Of a stretch of 37,868 bases of DNA, positions 1 through 11,562 are shown one piece after another; within the stretch, counting starts at the first letter, position 1, and the number at the start of each line of letters is the position of its first letter. The notes beneath the pieces were generated by a model that worked only from the letters and a program-made list of their open reading frames with translations, did not search any database and was not told where the DNA came from. The translations under genes and the position numbers were made by a program. The DNA is taken from the NCBI GenBank assembly GCA_003427395.1, contig BFEA01000322.1, positions 790,682 to 828,549 of the forward strand, read 5' to 3'. This DNA is from Chara braunii (taxonomy: Eukaryota > Streptophyta > Charophyceae > Charales > Characeae).

Positions 1-87
<87 letters not shown>
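1..87. repeat. (GA)n microsatellite
   Basis: Almost pure GA dinucleotide run with two interruptions (aagagaaag near 41-49). It begins at the window edge, so its true length is unknown. Confidence 0.97.
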
Positions 88-89
<2 letters not shown>

Positions 90-375
90 ACCCAGACTTT
101 GTAAGGACTCGAGCACGGGACCTACCAGAGTGACCTCAACAACAGCAGGTCTCAACATAGGGACTACTGCGAGTAACCGCTCGGTATATTGGCAGACCAG
201 GCATGTTCAAACATTTCTGGCCAAAAAGTAGCAACAGAGGAAATACGGTACTGACCCGACACTGGTGCGGACGGGAGACTGTCAAACGAGTGACTTTAGC
301 AGGCAAACACGGTGGACAAATGACAAAAATTGAAAATTAGGATTAAAGAAGTAAAATTAAAATAAAAGAATAACG
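88..375. other. Unassigned sequence
   Basis: No ORF or RNA gene recognised. The last 60 bases are A-rich and run into the RT fragment without any visible element end. Confidence 0.5.
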
Positions 376-700
376 ACGGACCTTGTAGCTCCGCAAGGAT
401 GGACTAATGTGGTGGCAATGGTTCAGCGACATATGATTCGGGCCATGCAGACAGTCAGCCCGCACATCACTCAACCATATATCGGCGACTTGGCAGTTAA
501 GTGGCCGAGAGAGAAAGAGAGTGACGAAGTCTTGCCGGGAGTAAGACGTTTTGTCGGGAAGCATGTCCAGGATCTTGACAAAGTCTTGGGTTTGCTTGAG
601 GAACACAACCTTACGGCAAGTGGTGCCAAATCCAAACACTGCATGAGGGAGGCTATCATCTTGGGATTCGTTTGTGGTGAGAATGGTCATCGGCCAAATG
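376..700 (+). pseudogene. Ty3/gypsy reverse transcriptase fragment
   Basis: About 100 codons of a plus-strand Ty3/gypsy polymerase. It reads PQGWTNVVAMVQRH (thumb-side of the palm), then PYIGDLAVKWP at the catalytic box, then GVRRFVGKHVQDLDKVLGLL and LTASGAKSKH, ending in GFVCGENGHRP. These are the usual RT palm/connection motifs of plant Ty3 elements. The box is YIGD where the family has YxDD, so the first catalytic Asp is Gly. The fragment lacks the fingers upstream and RNase H downstream. It is in the opposite orientation to the large element at 2086-25878, though its GVRRFV segment resembles that element's RT, so it is a separate relic of the same broad clade. Confidence 0.85.
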
Positions 701-2085
701 TCATTGCTTGGCCATGGATGATGAACTATTTGCCTCCATCTCAGTGGAGGGGTGTGCACCGCGACGTCGAGAGCTGTCAGAGTGAGAGAGGCGATTGGTG
801 GTGACAAACATTGCTCGTCGTGTCGACACATCTGCAACAAACAGTGGCATTGCGATGCACGACGACGATAATAAATGGGGTGAGGGAGGCAATCGTCACT
901 CACGCCATGGCGGATTCGCATTCCTCTACTACCGTTGTTTGGGATACACCTTTCCTTATGGTAAATGCCGTCGTGTCTGTAACTCTTCCGCGGTAAACAC
1001 CACAGTGGTGGATCAGGAGGTGAACCGATGACACGTGGCAAGACCTGGTAATCGACGATGACGCTACCGACGATTATTTTCTTGAGAAGGTGAGAATGAC
1101 GAGAGGGGCTTTCTAGGACATTGTCGTTTTGCAGTTCTACTCGCCTGGATAATACTATTATTTGGTGCACCAAATTGCTCCAAACTTGGAGCACTACTGC
1201 GACGAGGTTCATATCCGACCGATGCGTCACCCTCCGAACGACTGGCCACATTGACGATGACAGTTGCTGTCACGGCTGGCCTCACCCCCGAAGACAACTG
1301 GAGATCGAGGGGTGGGTTCCTCCCCTGCTGCATGTCGGCCAATAGAAGGGACATCATTGGCCCCTTCCTCTGTCGTCGATTTCCTGCCCCCACAGCGGTG
1401 TCTGATATGGGATGCGTGGAACCGTACACAAGGTTCAACGTCGATGGTGGCAGCTCCCAATTCTCGTCGTCGAGAAGCAGCTGAAGATGCAGTGGCAGGT
1501 GTGCGTAAAGTGAAGGATCGTATCGGGGTGTTTCCGATTGAACCCCCTCTCCCCCCCCAACCACTGTCCCCGAACATATATGTGTCCCCCGCGACGCCGC
1601 CACCCATCCCTCCGTCGCACGCCGGCCGCTTGATGAACTTCATCGTCTTCCGCTTATGTGGCAGACGCCTATGACTCGTGAAAGAGCACATATGCAGTGG
1701 TGCCACGAGGAGCAGGAGAAGGAGGAGGACACCAAGTAGCGTCACCTTCCTAGCATGGTCTGCCATGCATGTCGCAGCGCACCACATACGACAGGAAACG
1801 GCAATCATGATGGAGATTGGCACAAACATGTTCAATCGCCGCTATTCAACTGGGGTGGATGGTGCTTGTCTTGTACAGGTTTTACCGTGTGGAGCGCGGC
1901 ATGATAGTCCATCTGCCACCCACACACATCCAAGCCCAACGGCTACATGTGCCTCCTCTGCAGGCCGTTTCAGATCACCCCCTGCCAAAAACTCCGCCCT
2001 CTGAAACGGTCGCCCGCGCGTTTGCCCCAACGGCTCTCTGGAATCCGCAGGCACCACCCTCCATGGTTCCACGGCTGGCACCCGG
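701..2085. other. No recognisable gene; short hairpin at 1965-2009
   Basis: ORFs exist in several frames on both strands, but none shows a family motif, and their overlap suggests random open frames in GC-rich DNA. A perfect 10-bp inverted repeat (CCGTTTCAGA at 1965-1974, its complement at 2000-2009) lies 76 bp left of the LTR edge. Confidence 0.5.
2082..2085. other. Left CCGG, candidate target-site duplication
   Basis: CCGG abuts the TG of the leftmost LTR. The same four bases (five, CCGGT, if the terminal T is shared) abut the CA of the rightmost LTR at 25879. Ty3 elements normally make 5-bp duplications, so this is suggestive only. Confidence 0.4.
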
Positions 2086-3427
2086 TGTGAGGAAACCCCG
2101 GGAAGGGCACCTGCTGTCCACCGAAGCCAAGGGCTACGGCACCTGTCACTCGCCGCGCCCACTTCCGAGGTCTTCGGCGTCCCACAGGTAACGTGACTGA
2201 GTTTTGTTGTCGCGCACCCTGTTTTTTTTTACCTTCAACTTGTAACCCCGATTGATTACACAGGAACGAGTCAAGTTCACGCAGCAGCAGACTTTAACCT
2301 ATGCGGTCAACTAGAAATCTCGACAGATTATATTGCAGTGTGAGTAATAATTCAATACAAACACTTCGGGTCCTACCCCTCCGAGAACGCACTGTATGAG
2401 CCCCCACCAATAGATAGCGAGTACCGGATTACCCCAGGGGAAACCGGCCTGCCAATAATAATTCTTGATCCCTCATTTACGTAGAGACTGTCAGCCAATG
2501 CACAGATAGTGATTGATCTGTTGATGGACTGGAACTCCCTGTTCAGTCAATAGTTGGGGTATGATTGATCCGCCAATGATCAGGAACTGCTCACCCACCC
2601 AAAAGGGCGGCTTGTCTGCCAAAGAACGGAGTCCGTTTGATCATCCAACAGGCAGGGAGTCGTAATCACTCATTTCACGAAAGCGATCAAGGAACAAGCC
2701 AAGTTTGAACAGGGGCTAACACTTTCCAAGACAGCTATTTATCCTCAGTCCCATAATGTTGTCTGTTCCCGCATTCAGGGCCCCATAGTTAGAGTCGCCC
2801 AGCATGATATCAGCGCAAACTGCGCCTCCCCGTTACATGAGTATTCAGAATAGCCAATCACTCTTTGTCTGTTCTATTGTCAGAATAGTTAATGTCTCAT
2901 CACTTGTTTTTTGTTTTTAGCGGTTGAGGTTAGCAGATCCTAGATCGCGTTCTCGCTCATTTCACTTTTCTCGGCTGCGAGCTCGTTTTGATGCATCAGG
3001 ACTTGTTAAGCAAGATAAGACAGTTCAGACCAACCAGCGTGAAGAGTGTCAGATCAAGACAGCCAAACCTCTCTTTTGCACACACTACCTTTCTCCACCT
3101 TCCCCTCCACAGACTATCCCAGTTTGTTCCCCCCCCACTTGTTTTACGGTATTACTCTTACTTTACCGGGCGGTTTCAAGCATTCCCCCTGTTTCGTCCT
3201 TTCTCTCTCTCCCCCCCCTCACTCTCACTCACACACACACACATGTTGCCTCTCTTCTGGTTTCTCTCGATCTCTCTTACACGCACCAAATCGCTGGTGG
3301 ACGTCTCGTGTTCACTCGTCCTCATATCCGACGAAACGATTTTCCTTGTTCTCCTCTGAGGAGCGTCCCCAGTCAAGGGATGGCGAACCCGCTGCAGGAA
3401 ATACAAGTTACAGGCAATATGAGTGGT

Positions 3428-3469
3428 AATAATATAAATTTATATATATACGTATATATGTATATATAG
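3428..3469 (-). promoter_or_regulatory. AT-rich block, possible LTR TATA region
   Basis: Alternating TATATA sequence with an internal TACGTATA palindrome, present identically in the other LTR (about 21190-21231). On the element's strand it reads CTATATATAC. It is the only strong TATA-like block in the LTR, and would leave roughly 1.3 kb of transcribed R/U5. Assigning it as the element's promoter is inference. Confidence 0.3.
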
Positions 3470-4984
3470 CCAAACTTTTAATTATGTGTGCGTAGGCGTA
3501 CTTATTAAGATCGTTCCTCTAGCTCCTCTCTCATGACCATTTCACGACCCCATCACTTACCCCCGACGCTTCCGTGGCTCATTCCTGAAAGTAGCCCCAA
3601 AAGTACTCAAGTCAAGCGGAGTCGATGCCGGAATCAGGAACGAATCTTTTACTCAGTTTATCTTCACCCACCCTTTCCTTGCAACTGTGAGAACGCAGTC
3701 TTCGCAGCGCCCTCTCTTCCGCTCAGGCAGCGTCGTTCAAACCAATTGCATGTTCAATCGCGAATTCGAAATTCAATGAATCTGGCCACCAGCATCAAGT
3801 AGGTACTTCGGAACATCAACCTTCAGCTTCTCAGTCCACGCATCACCTCGAGGCGGCTGCTGCTTCATACGCAAGAAGAATATTTCCTCAAACAACAGTT
3901 AACAAGTTCGGTCAACGTTAAAGATCTTGGTTTTCTCTCATCAATGCAATGACGTCCTCCAACAGTCCACATGCTATGGCCGCTTCCTCTTTCGTCGACG
4001 TGACTGCAGGTCTCTACAACCTACGTATCATGAGCGTCCACCTTACTAGCGCAGTGTCAGATCTCTCCTCTTCGCGACGCACTCGTGCTTTTTATCAGCA
4101 TTTCACACTCCCCTAGGATACGCCGCCTGGTCGTTCTTGTCCTCTCCTCTAATGAAGCGAGCAACCCCTCCTTTTCTCCAAACAGGTCTTCCTCCTTCGT
4201 GCTTTCTGGGGACACTCAACACGCTTCCTTCGCACCCATACCATATATCTCTCGCCGCGTCTCTGATTCCATCGTCGCGAACCCTTCAGCCAGGCTGGAC
4301 AGGGGAGCGAGCGAGTGGCTGAGTACTCGCTCTGTGTCGGTCTCCGATCTCACTTCTCCCGCAGACCAGTTGAGCCCGTTGTGGGCTGTGCACGCCTAGC
4401 ACACAGGCTACTCTCTGCAACCATCTCCCCACCGATCTTCGAACCCAGACTGCGNCGTGGGCGGCGAACGTCCGACACACCTCCCCTGTGTGCTCTCTCC
4501 AACCCCTGTAACTACCCGCGTTCCCATGCAAGAGCTCTGGGCACGCCTGGCGCGACTCCCGATGCAACAACCTCCGAAGATGTCCGCCGGGTACACCGTG
4601 CCNGCGCAGAGTCGAAAAAAAAAGGCTCCTCCCCGAAGTCCTGTCGGTCGCCTATATCCTTCGGCCTGTGGCCTAGAGCCAGGTTAGAGTACCCGACTTT
4701 GGCAATCAGTNTCTGTTGTTTGCGTCGACTGGTCCCACCCATATAAGTAGTACCAGGGCCGCAAANGGAANGACNACTGTACTGCGGACCAGATGGTACA
4801 AGGTTTCTCGTGCCATGCCGGACTTGTAAACTATAATGTTCCAAACTGCGGGTTGCCGAATTTCCTTACGAGTGGTCTCGAAAGCAGACAGGATTGTGGC
4901 GACACAGCTATACCTGTGTTGAACCAGGTATCCTCGGAAACAGTCCAAATATCGAGGCTGAGGTGGCTCCGCCTCGGCCAGCCT

Positions 4985-5560
4985 ATCGATTAAAGAGCCG
5001 TACCATTCCAAGTCGGGGTCTACAGCCTGTCCCATAGCGGTGCTGAGCCCGTTTCACCCTAGTGTACCGCTCCTGTCCCAACTCAGCACAATATCGAACC
5101 AATGTGGAATACCATACCGTGCCAATTCCGAACCTGTGCCGAACCCGGAACATGTCGAGTATCGAGTCAATATCGAGCCCGAAGCGCGCCAAGTATCGTA
5201 GAACACCACAGCCCGATAATAGCACCAAACCTGTTACTTGTCAATGTTGAATAAATACGGGGCATGAAAATAATCATCGTGCTAGTACCGTACCAAAAAA
5301 AAACTGCCGTATCCACGCCCCTGAAGTAAATCACCGTGACGACGCCGAACCTGTAACAGACTGCCGTAGCGGCTCCGAACCTGACAATAAATCACCATGG
5401 TGTCCCCGAACGTGAGTTAACCCGCTGTAGGGATCCCGGACCTGGAAATATATCGNCGTAGCCACCCTGAACCAGAAACACATCGTATACCATAGGTCGT
5501 GGCCACCTCGTAACAATACTGAACCCCGCTGATCCACATATCCNTGTCGAGCCAAATACC
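4985..5560. repeat. Degenerate ~30-bp repeats inside LTR A
   Basis: Repeated CCGAACCTGT / ACCGTGACG / CGTAGC words at irregular 28-36 base spacing, for example at 5346 and 5379. The same block is in LTR B at about 22760-23335. Its best-preserved unit resembles the minisatellite at 12753-12872. Confidence 0.55.
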
Positions 5561-6508
5561 ATATTGTCGCCCCAAGGCAGCACCATCCCACGCCGTCCAT
5601 GCGACTCCCACTCTCAGAATATCCCAAGTGCGGTAATGTTAGTAATCAAGCAAACCAGGGAAAGCGACGCAGGGAATCTCGACCATCGACAGTANTGAAA
5701 ACTNTTAGAATCCAGAGAAAATGATCAATCCGGGGTCAGAGCTGATGGCGGGGAATCGAGGCNAAATTAGGCCAATCTCCCAATAGTCATGGGTTCCCAT
5801 CCCTCTCATCGTCTTTAATCATTCTTCCTTTTNCTTAATTCNATTGTCNAAAATAGTAAATNAACCNTAAATTCCCCAAAATTAAATTCCGAGAAAGTTT
5901 ATATAAATGGCCGAATCCCTTTTGTTTTTTTTCTCTTTTACCATTTTTAATATTTTTCTATGTTTTTAATTTCATTGCCGGGAACATAAAATAACAANGG
6001 TNTTCCCCCTAGAATTAAATGCCGTGAAAAATAAAGAAATTAAGGGATATTATGTTTTTCTCTTCTCCCTTACAGGTCTTAATCCCTTTTCCCCATCTTT
6101 AGTTATGGTACTAAAATAGACAAAAATTNGAGGCCTCATTTCGGCCCCGGTCGTATGCTGCAAAAACNTTGCGGCGAGGTCAGTCCCCGCGATGCCTCTC
6201 CGCGACAGGCCAATCCGGGTCTAACCCTCTGAACGGCCGGAAATNACNGTCCCTAGATNTGNCGAGTGCGGCCACCCATCTCGCCGTCTTTGAGGGTTAC
6301 TCGTAAGGTTCAGTGCGCCCAAAATCAGGGGTGCCCTAAGTTCCCCTAATTTCTGTTGCCTGGTCAAACTAGAGTACCGTCAAAACACGGACTTGTCCTT
6401 GAGCCTAAGTCCCAAAGCTGCAAATTTCAGGCGGAGCACTGCTTGTGGCCGCCTGACAGTTAGCCCGGACCACTTCTCGACGCCCCCATCGAGCCCTATC
6501 CACTTTCG

Positions 6509-8165
6509 TCAAACGAAGCGGACGAGCTTCAGGGTGATTGCCCGTAAAGGACGCCCACGTCGGCGTTTAATTGTCTCATGTCTCAGTTTGTTATGAGTTC
6601 TGGGGCTAAGAAGATGTTTCTTGACTTTCTTTTTCCTTCGGGATCTTGGCCTTGGTAGGATCCTCTTTTTCTTCTGACGTTGGCCCGAGAGAAGTGCCGA
6701 CCCGCCAGTTTGTCTAATGTGAACTCTCCATCTGACCCTCTTGAGCACGAATAACCATTTCTTCACTCTTCCTAATGTCAACCCTTTGACCTTTCTTTTC
6801 TCCATTCTTTTCCTCTTCTTGGAACTTTCCTCTGCCTCGAATCGTCTCGAGGGGGCTCCATCCTCCATTTTGGCCTTCCCTTTCCCTTTCGGGCCTGTCA
6901 GCGATAAGGTGGGTGTTGGCCTGGGTCTAAACAACTTTAACCTAGCACCCGCCACTGGGTCCTTCCACTTGGATCCGTCCAATTCTGCTATCATATAGGC
7001 ACCCTGGTCGAGCACCTCAACCACTTTGTAAGGTCTCATCCATCTGTTGGCGAGTTTTCCGGTCTAGGTCCTTTCCAGTGTTGCGTCGTAGAGAAGGACC
7101 ATATCTCCTACGCTCACCCTCTCTTTCCTGATCCGCACACCCTTATCCCATCTCTTTTTTCCTTTGTCCCTCTCCACTGCCAGACGATCTGCGGCTGTCA
7201 TAAGGTTGTCTTCCAAACCATAGGCTATCTGTCTTGTTCGGGCAGCTAGGAGTTCCTCTCTGGACATCCTTTCCGCCCAGTCGACGGTTGTCCAGCTGTC
7301 GACGTGGAACTCTATAGGGAGAGGACAATGTCGTCCGAACCACAAGGTGTATGGTGGGTACCCAGTGCTAGCCTGGACCGTGACGTTGTTCGCCCATATT
7401 GCATATCGAAAATATCGTGGTCAATCGATGTCCTTACCTTTGCACCACTTGGATAGTGACGCTATCAGAGTCTGGTATCCCCTCTCTACAAGGGAGTTCG
7501 ACTGTGGGTGGTAGGCGGTGGCTATCGAAACTCTCGCCCCAGCTCTCTTGAACACACTCTGAACCTCGTCAGCTAGAAATTCCGCCCCTCTGTCCATCAC
7601 TATCTTGCTGACACAACCATACCTAGATAAGTACTCTAGGACGAAGTTCTTCACTTCCCTTGCCATCTTACTCCTGATAGGTCTACTGTCCACGAACCCA
7701 GTGAAAATGTCTCGTATGTTCACAACGTAATTCATATTGCCTACTCCTTTCGGCATCTTCACCAAATCAATGTGTACCTTCTCTCCTGGCCTGGTTGGAT
7801 AGGATGGATGATTCGAAGGTTCCTTTGACTCCTCTATGACCATCGACTACCCCGTCGTGAAGCTCCGCAACTATCGTCTGTCTCTCTTCAGGATCACAGA
7901 CTACTCGTAGGGGCATCCCTGACCCGACTGGTCTTCGGAATAGATGACCCGCTCTAAGGCAGTACTGGGCCGCTTGTCTCCGGATATCTGTATCTTGACT
8001 ATCTTTTCCTGACAAATGTAGTCCGATCGTTCGGTATTTACCCTCGTAAAGGTTAACCAAGAATCGATCGGTGCGTCTCGGTTCCGCCATAGTCAGGGCT
8101 CCAGCCACTATCGGACGCTCAGCCTCCAAAGGGATCCGAGAAAGGACGTCCGCTACGATTTTTTA
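6509..8165 (-). pseudogene. Integrase domain of the Ty3/gypsy pol, decayed
   Basis: Starts after RNase H with the linker LSRIPLEAERPIV and the HHCC region (ELHDGVVDGHRGV). The Cys pair is missing: a short deletion near 7800-7845 joins the His half to the catalytic core and shifts frame. The core shows HIDLVKMP, VMDRGAEF and SLVERG, giving D-D-35-E with the exact 35-residue spacing. GPY-type C-terminal text follows (MRPYKVVEVLDQGAYMIAEL). The last 130 residues are very basic (KKRKR, QKKKR, SRRKKKVKK) and include RRRGRP, an AT-hook-like core; no chromodomain is evident. In-frame stops interrupt the core near 7421 and the stretch near 7064. The partial copy at 24285-25506 has Trp at both positions, so these are TGG-derived stops. 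Confidence 0.9.
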
Positions 8166-9828
8166 GTACCGATATTATCTCAACTGTGTAATCATAGAGT
8201 CGAATCTGCATCAACCATTGTGCGATGGTCGGGTCCGTCAGACTAAAGTCCTTCTGGAGGACAGAGGCGACCGCTGTGGGATTTACTCTTAAGATGAACC
8301 GTCGTTCGTAGATATAGTGTCTGAACGTGTCTAGATACCGCAGGACAACTAACACTTCCTTCTTGAATTGACTGTAGTTACGCTCAGCCGTATTAAGTGT
8401 CCTACTCTCAAATTTTAACGGTCTTTCCTTTCCTTTTGTGTCCTTCTGAGACAGCAGCCCACCAGCTGAACAAGGTTCAGCATCCGTGGATACTATGAAG
8501 GACCTTCCGGCCTCATCATCAAAGAACGGCACGCCCAGTACGCGTCCTCCCTCCTTAAATTCATCCTTAAGCTCTTGCATAGCGAGTTCTTGAGAAGAAT
8601 CCCAGTATAATTTCTCAGTCTTCCGAAGGAGTACCCTTAATGGCTCAGCCTTATCCACATACCTGCGTATGAAAATCCGCCAGTAACCGACCACTCCCAG
8701 AAATTGACGGACCTCGGTAGCACTATGCAATGGCGACGGCCAATCTGGGAGTTTGTCTAATTTTGCTGGATCTGCTCGGCGTCCTCTTGAGTCGCAGATA
8801 AAGCCTAAGATCTTAATAGTCAAGACGGTCCACCGGCTCTTTGTTCCGCTGACTGTCAAATTTGCATCGTCCAGCTGCTCAAGTATCGCGCAAATATCGG
8901 TTAGGTGCTGTTCGACGAATCTTCTAACCCCTCACACAACCTCTGTCTCATATTTCTTTATTGGTCCTTTTATAGGAAATTCATCCAGAAAAACTTCAAC
9001 CTTGTCAGGAATAAAGTCCTTGAGGACGGCTACCATGGCCCTCTGAAAAATGGTTACCCCATTAGTCCAACCCATAGGGACGACCATCATCTGTATCAGT
9101 CCCAATGGCGTGTGCATAGCCGTGAGGTGCCTGTCCCTGGGATCAAGCGACACCTCATCATAGCCTGAGAACAGATCACAGACCGAATAAATCGACCTGC
9201 CCGCGGTGCCTTCAGCCAGTAAGTCGGCGTGAGGCACGGAGCCTACGTCTCGAATCGTCACCGCGTTGACCTTCTGAAGGTCCTGGATCCACCGGATCTT
9301 GCCATTCGGCTTTCGTAGGAAGAACCATCAATTAGCATAAGCGCTATCAGATGGCTCAGCAACATGAGAAACCATCTTTTCTTTCAGGAAAGCGATACCC
9401 TCTTCCTTCTCCTTCTGGGCGTATTTCCATCCTGCCTCATTCCATGGAACATGTGGAATCGTATAAATCCTTGTTGGCTTAGCGTATCGAGGGTCAACCC
9501 TACCACGCTCCGCGTCGCTGAAAGTTATTGCCTTATCGCACGTCTTTAGGATTTCTATCACACGCTCCCGCTCCTGTGGGGTCAGATTCCCATCTCCGAT
9601 GTCCATCCCCGCTATCCTCTCTTCCGTTAAGCGTTGCGGCTCCTTTTTCTTTCTTTTCTTAATTTCCTTTACGATCTCTTCCTCCGATACCCCTTCCAGT
9701 GCAGATCGTTCGCGGCCCACCGTCGCTGGCTTAACTTTCTGGGCTACTCGCTTGTGTCGCTTGGGTAGCCCTCCATAGGGGGCCGTGCCATTAAAAAGAC
9801 ACAGATACCACGCCGCCAAACTCCTCAT
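8166..9828 (-). pseudogene. Reverse transcriptase-RNase H of the Ty3/gypsy pol, decayed
   Basis: One frame covers an RT leader (VSEEEIVKEIKKRKKK), the RT fingers/palm (WFFLRKPNGKIRWIQDLQKV, SVCDLFSGYDEV, PMGWTNGVTIFQRAM), the catalytic box, the connection (FLGVVGYWRIFIRRYVDKAE) and RNase H (FIVSTDAEPCSAGGLL, NYSQFKKEVLVVLRYLDTF). TGA stops sit at 9328-9330 and 8932-8934. The catalytic box reads FLDE instead of YxDD. In RNase H the first Asp and the Glu are kept, but the third expected acid reads Asn in RVNPTAVA. A one-base indel around 8160 shifts the frame into integrase. It opens in the +1 frame relative to the protease ORF and overlaps its end by 38 bases. Confidence 0.92.
9791..9797 (-). 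other. Candidate +1 frameshift site between protease and RT
   Basis: The protease frame ends TCT TTT TAA. A one-base forward slip of a Phe-tRNA on TTT T would re-pair perfectly and enter the RT frame at Asn-Gly-Thr. A sense codon in the P site before a stop is the architecture of known +1 sites. It could equally be an ordinary indel in a dead element. Confidence 0.3.
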
Positions 9829-11445
9829 CTGCCTCCTTTGGATACGAATTGCCGTCCACTATCAGCCGACTCCCTAAATCTTCCACTTCTACAATCCGAC
9901 CTTCTTCTTCTGTGAGCAGAGGTCCACATTTCTTCTCGCGAAATCGCACCACGCGGCCGGAGATAGATAATGACTTAATCCGATCACTAGGTTCTACTCC
10001 TACAGCGAGAGCTGCCCTGTTCCTCGGGTCTCGAGGCTCCACCGTCTCAATCATTATCCGCGCCCCATCTAGCTTCTTCATGGGCAGTGTCTGGCTCCCG
10101 TCCGGTCGCTCTATCGTTACCGCATGCATATGGCTCAGCCACGTCCAACCCAAGAGCAGGTCAGAGCTGCAGTTCTTGACTGCAAAGACTGGCAGGGTCA
10201 CTCGTACCCCTTGGACCTCTATGGCTGCCTTGTGACAAACTCCTATGATTTGTTGTTTTCTCCCATCAGCCGTCTCTATCTCGAATAAGTATGACCTATC
10301 GAGTCCCAGTCCAACTTGCTCTGCCAGATCCTCGTCTATAATGGCAGTCTCACTGCCGTTATCGATCACAGCATCTAGTACCGCTCCGTCGTTTAGGATC
10401 GTCTCCACGGTCCCACTACCAAGTATGTAAAACTTGTCTGGAGGCACACCTTCCATCCCATCAAGAAGGACTGTCTCCATGCGATCTGCTCTAGCAGTCA
10501 CCTCCGATACTGCTACAGTAGGAGCATCCGCCTTAGGGGTCACATGAGCCTCCTCTGATAGAGGTATGCGAATCTTCGGCGTGATCATCTGTAACTCGTC
10601 GCGAACCGGCTTGGATGCCGCCAGATATTCCAGAATAGAGCACTGTATGGGCTGCCGAAGGGCCCGTCTCAGTGGCTCGATCGTGTCAATCTCATCCAGC
10701 GAACTCTTCATCAAGAACTTCTTCACTCCCCGCTTTCGCGGTGAAAGAATAACCTCCTCTCCATCGATCCGTTGTCCGTCCTTCTCCGCCATCACGTAAT
10801 CCGTGTCAGTCTTCTTCGATGTAGACCCTCTCGCCGACTTGGTAGCTGCCACCCTTATGGGTGTGGTTGCCATATCTCCTTCGAAAGTTATCTTGATGCT
10901 CTGGCTCCTAACTGGCTCCTTTCCTTTACTCGGTTTTACTCTCCTTGCTTCAACATTCTCCTTCATCGAAGGGAACATCGATACGTCTCCCAGATCATCT
11001 GCCCACTTGACGTACTTGCGGTCATCAAGCACGACAAGTCCCTCATCTATTGCCCGTTTGAGATCCGGGCAGTCTCTCTTGATATGATCATCCCCTCTAC
11101 AGTAGACGCAAGAGTTTCTGGGAGTGGGTGACCTGTCGTCTGCGCTTCTGGAGGTCGAACCCCTCGCTGCTCTGGGGTCTGGGGACTTTGTATGCGAATC
11201 GGATGACGCGCCATATCCCCCTCTCTCATTTCGGCTGCGCGAATTGTTGCGGCGGTCTGCTCCGGATCCTCCTTGCTCATATCGTCCCCGTGAGTTATTC
11301 CGGCGGTCCTGATGGTCGTACCGTCCGCGCGACTCATCGCGTCGATCTCCTCAGTCGTTCCACCTCCGCGAATCGTCACGCTGCGCCCTCGTGAATCCCA
11401 TGCGGTCATACCGTCCGCGCGAGTCATCTCGTCAGTCTCTGTCTC

Positions 11446-11562
11446 GATCTCCTCTCTCATACCTGCCACCCCTGTATCCATCTCGATCCGACCTCTCATA
11501 TATGTCGTCCCTATATCCATCTCGGTCCGATCTCTCATATCTGTCGTCCCTGTATCTGTCTC
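11446..11562 (-). repeat. 3 x 39-bp tandem repeat in gag
   Basis: Units at 11446-11484, 11485-11523 and 11524-11562, exactly 39 bp apart. Each encodes a 13-residue Arg/Asp/Tyr-rich unit of the SDRDGYRDD type just before the zinc knuckle. The period is a multiple of three, so repeat number can vary without breaking the frame. Confidence 0.85.

Larger units (their letters stand above)
2086..6458 (-). repeat. 3' LTR (copy A)
   Basis: A 4373-bp direct repeat of 19842-24234. It starts TGTGAGGAAACCC and ends GCCTGACA on the plus strand. Relative to copy B it lacks 6 bases near 2487 and 14 bases near 5031. It contains a pyrimidine-rich block (3180-3240), an AT block, degenerate 30-bp repeats and about two dozen single Ns. 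Plus-strand ORFs inside it (for example 2924-3469) show no family motif. Confidence 0.92.

Noticed and set aside
1064-1835. Minus-strand ORFs of 179 and 202 codons with a Leu-rich stretch
   Set aside because: The Leu run comes from a short GGAGGA-type repeat, frames overlap on both strands, and no motif is seen.
2924-3469. 181-codon plus-strand ORF conserved in both LTRs (also 20686-21231)
   Set aside because: It is antisense to the element, lies in low-complexity pyrimidine-rich LTR, has overlapping ORFs in other frames and no family motif; identity reflects LTR identity.
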